Shown one piece after another: positions 5,856-5,912 of a stretch of DNA of 5,912 bases. The notes under the pieces were generated by a model that was not told the origin of the DNA, ran no database searches, and was given only the letters and a program-made list of their open reading frames with translations. The translations under genes and the position numbers were made by a program. This DNA is from Nitrospirota bacterium. GTDB taxonomy: Bacteria > Nitrospirota > UBA9217. Where the stretch lies: the NCBI GenBank assembly GCA_021788515.1, contig JAJYKN010000104.1, forward strand, positions 1 through 5,912. The letters run 5' to 3'. Each line of letters begins with the position of its first letter. Position 1 is the first letter of the stretch.

Positions 5856-5864
5856 TGTTATAAT
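5856..5864 (+). promoter_or_regulatory. Possible rightward extended -10 promoter (TGT-TATAAT)
   Basis: TATAAT at 5859-5864 is a perfect -10 preceded by TGT, which makes an extended -10. The -35 is weak (TTAAAT at 5836-5841, 17 bp away, 3/6). Initiation about 7 nt downstream would leave only about 12 nt of leader, with the Shine-Dalgarno at the very 5' end. Confidence 0.45.
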
Positions 5865-5871
5865 GGCTCAC

Positions 5872-5877
5872 AGGAGG
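5872..5877 (+). promoter_or_regulatory. Ribosome binding site of the rightward edge gene
   Basis: A perfect AGGAGG, continued as GGG, stands 5 nt before the ATG at 5883. It is the main reason to call a gene at this edge from only ten codons. Confidence 0.65.
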
Positions 5878-5882
5878 GGGCC

Positions 5883-5912
5883 ATGCATAGAGCGATCCTG
5901 AGAACAGTTTTC
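5883..5912 (+). CDS. Start of a divergent gene of unknown function (10 codons, truncated by window end)
   Basis: An ATG follows a perfect AGGAGG and candidate promoters, and the ten visible codons read MHRAILRTVF with no stop. Two arginines with hydrophobic residues would suit the beginning of a signal peptide or membrane anchor, but ten residues cannot establish this and I do not recognise the family. It is divergent from rrf2, with 139 bp between the two start codons. It may therefore share control by the Rrf2 protein, which is inference from position only. Confidence 0.55.
   Translation, partial: MHRAILRTVF

Noticed and set aside
5823..5864. TTGACG at 5823 paired with TATAAT at 5859 as a promoter
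   Set aside because: The spacing is 30 bp, far too long for one sigma70 promoter.
5744..5882. FNR/FixK-type box (TTGAT-N4-ATCAA)
   Set aside because: I read the region on both strands for this dyad and found no acceptable match; the TTGAC elements are tandem repeats, not such a dyad.

Overview
The window holds most of one operon for a cbb3-type (C-family) heme-copper oxygen reductase and its maturation factors. It is read leftward on the minus strand. A second gene starts divergently at the right edge. In transcription order the operon is: an Rrf2-family regulator (5743 to 5336), ccoN (5312 to 3873), ccoO (3789 to 3220), ccoQ (3215 to 3075), ccoP (3019 to 2543), ccoG (2536 to 1289) and the N-terminal 429 codons of ccoI (1288 to 1, running off the left edge). 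The largest gap between these genes is 83 bp, between ccoN and ccoO. ccoG and ccoI abut with no spacer.

The genes form one functional set. CcoN is the catalytic subunit, and its heme and CuB histidines and the cross-link tyrosine can be read directly. CcoO and CcoP are membrane-anchored c-type cytochromes that pass electrons to CcoN. CcoQ is the small accessory subunit. CcoG is a membrane ferredoxin-like protein implicated in copper reduction, and CcoI is the copper-transporting P1B-ATPase that supplies the oxidase. No ccoH lies between ccoG and ccoI. ccoS, if present, would be beyond the left edge.

The regulatory logic looks concentrated in 5742-5882. The rrf2 gene has a strong sigma70-like promoter (TTGACA, 16 bp, TATACT) only 6 bp from its ATG, so its mRNA may be leaderless. 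An imperfect palindrome over the -10 element and the start codon is a candidate operator. The Rrf2 protein has three cysteines in the spacing that holds an Fe-S cluster in IscR/NsrR-type proteins, and I see no FNR/FixK box. This suggests control of the oxidase by Fe-S, redox or nitric-oxide status.

The organism is probably a Gram-negative bacterium with microaerobic respiration and a moderately GC-rich genome. Two traits depart from the textbook proteobacterial enzyme: CcoP has one heme c site instead of two, and CcoN has Gln where the conserved proton-channel Glu is expected. These suggest a divergent cbb3 lineage, but I cannot name a taxon. The system is a known type. The points of interest are its variant subunits and its regulation.
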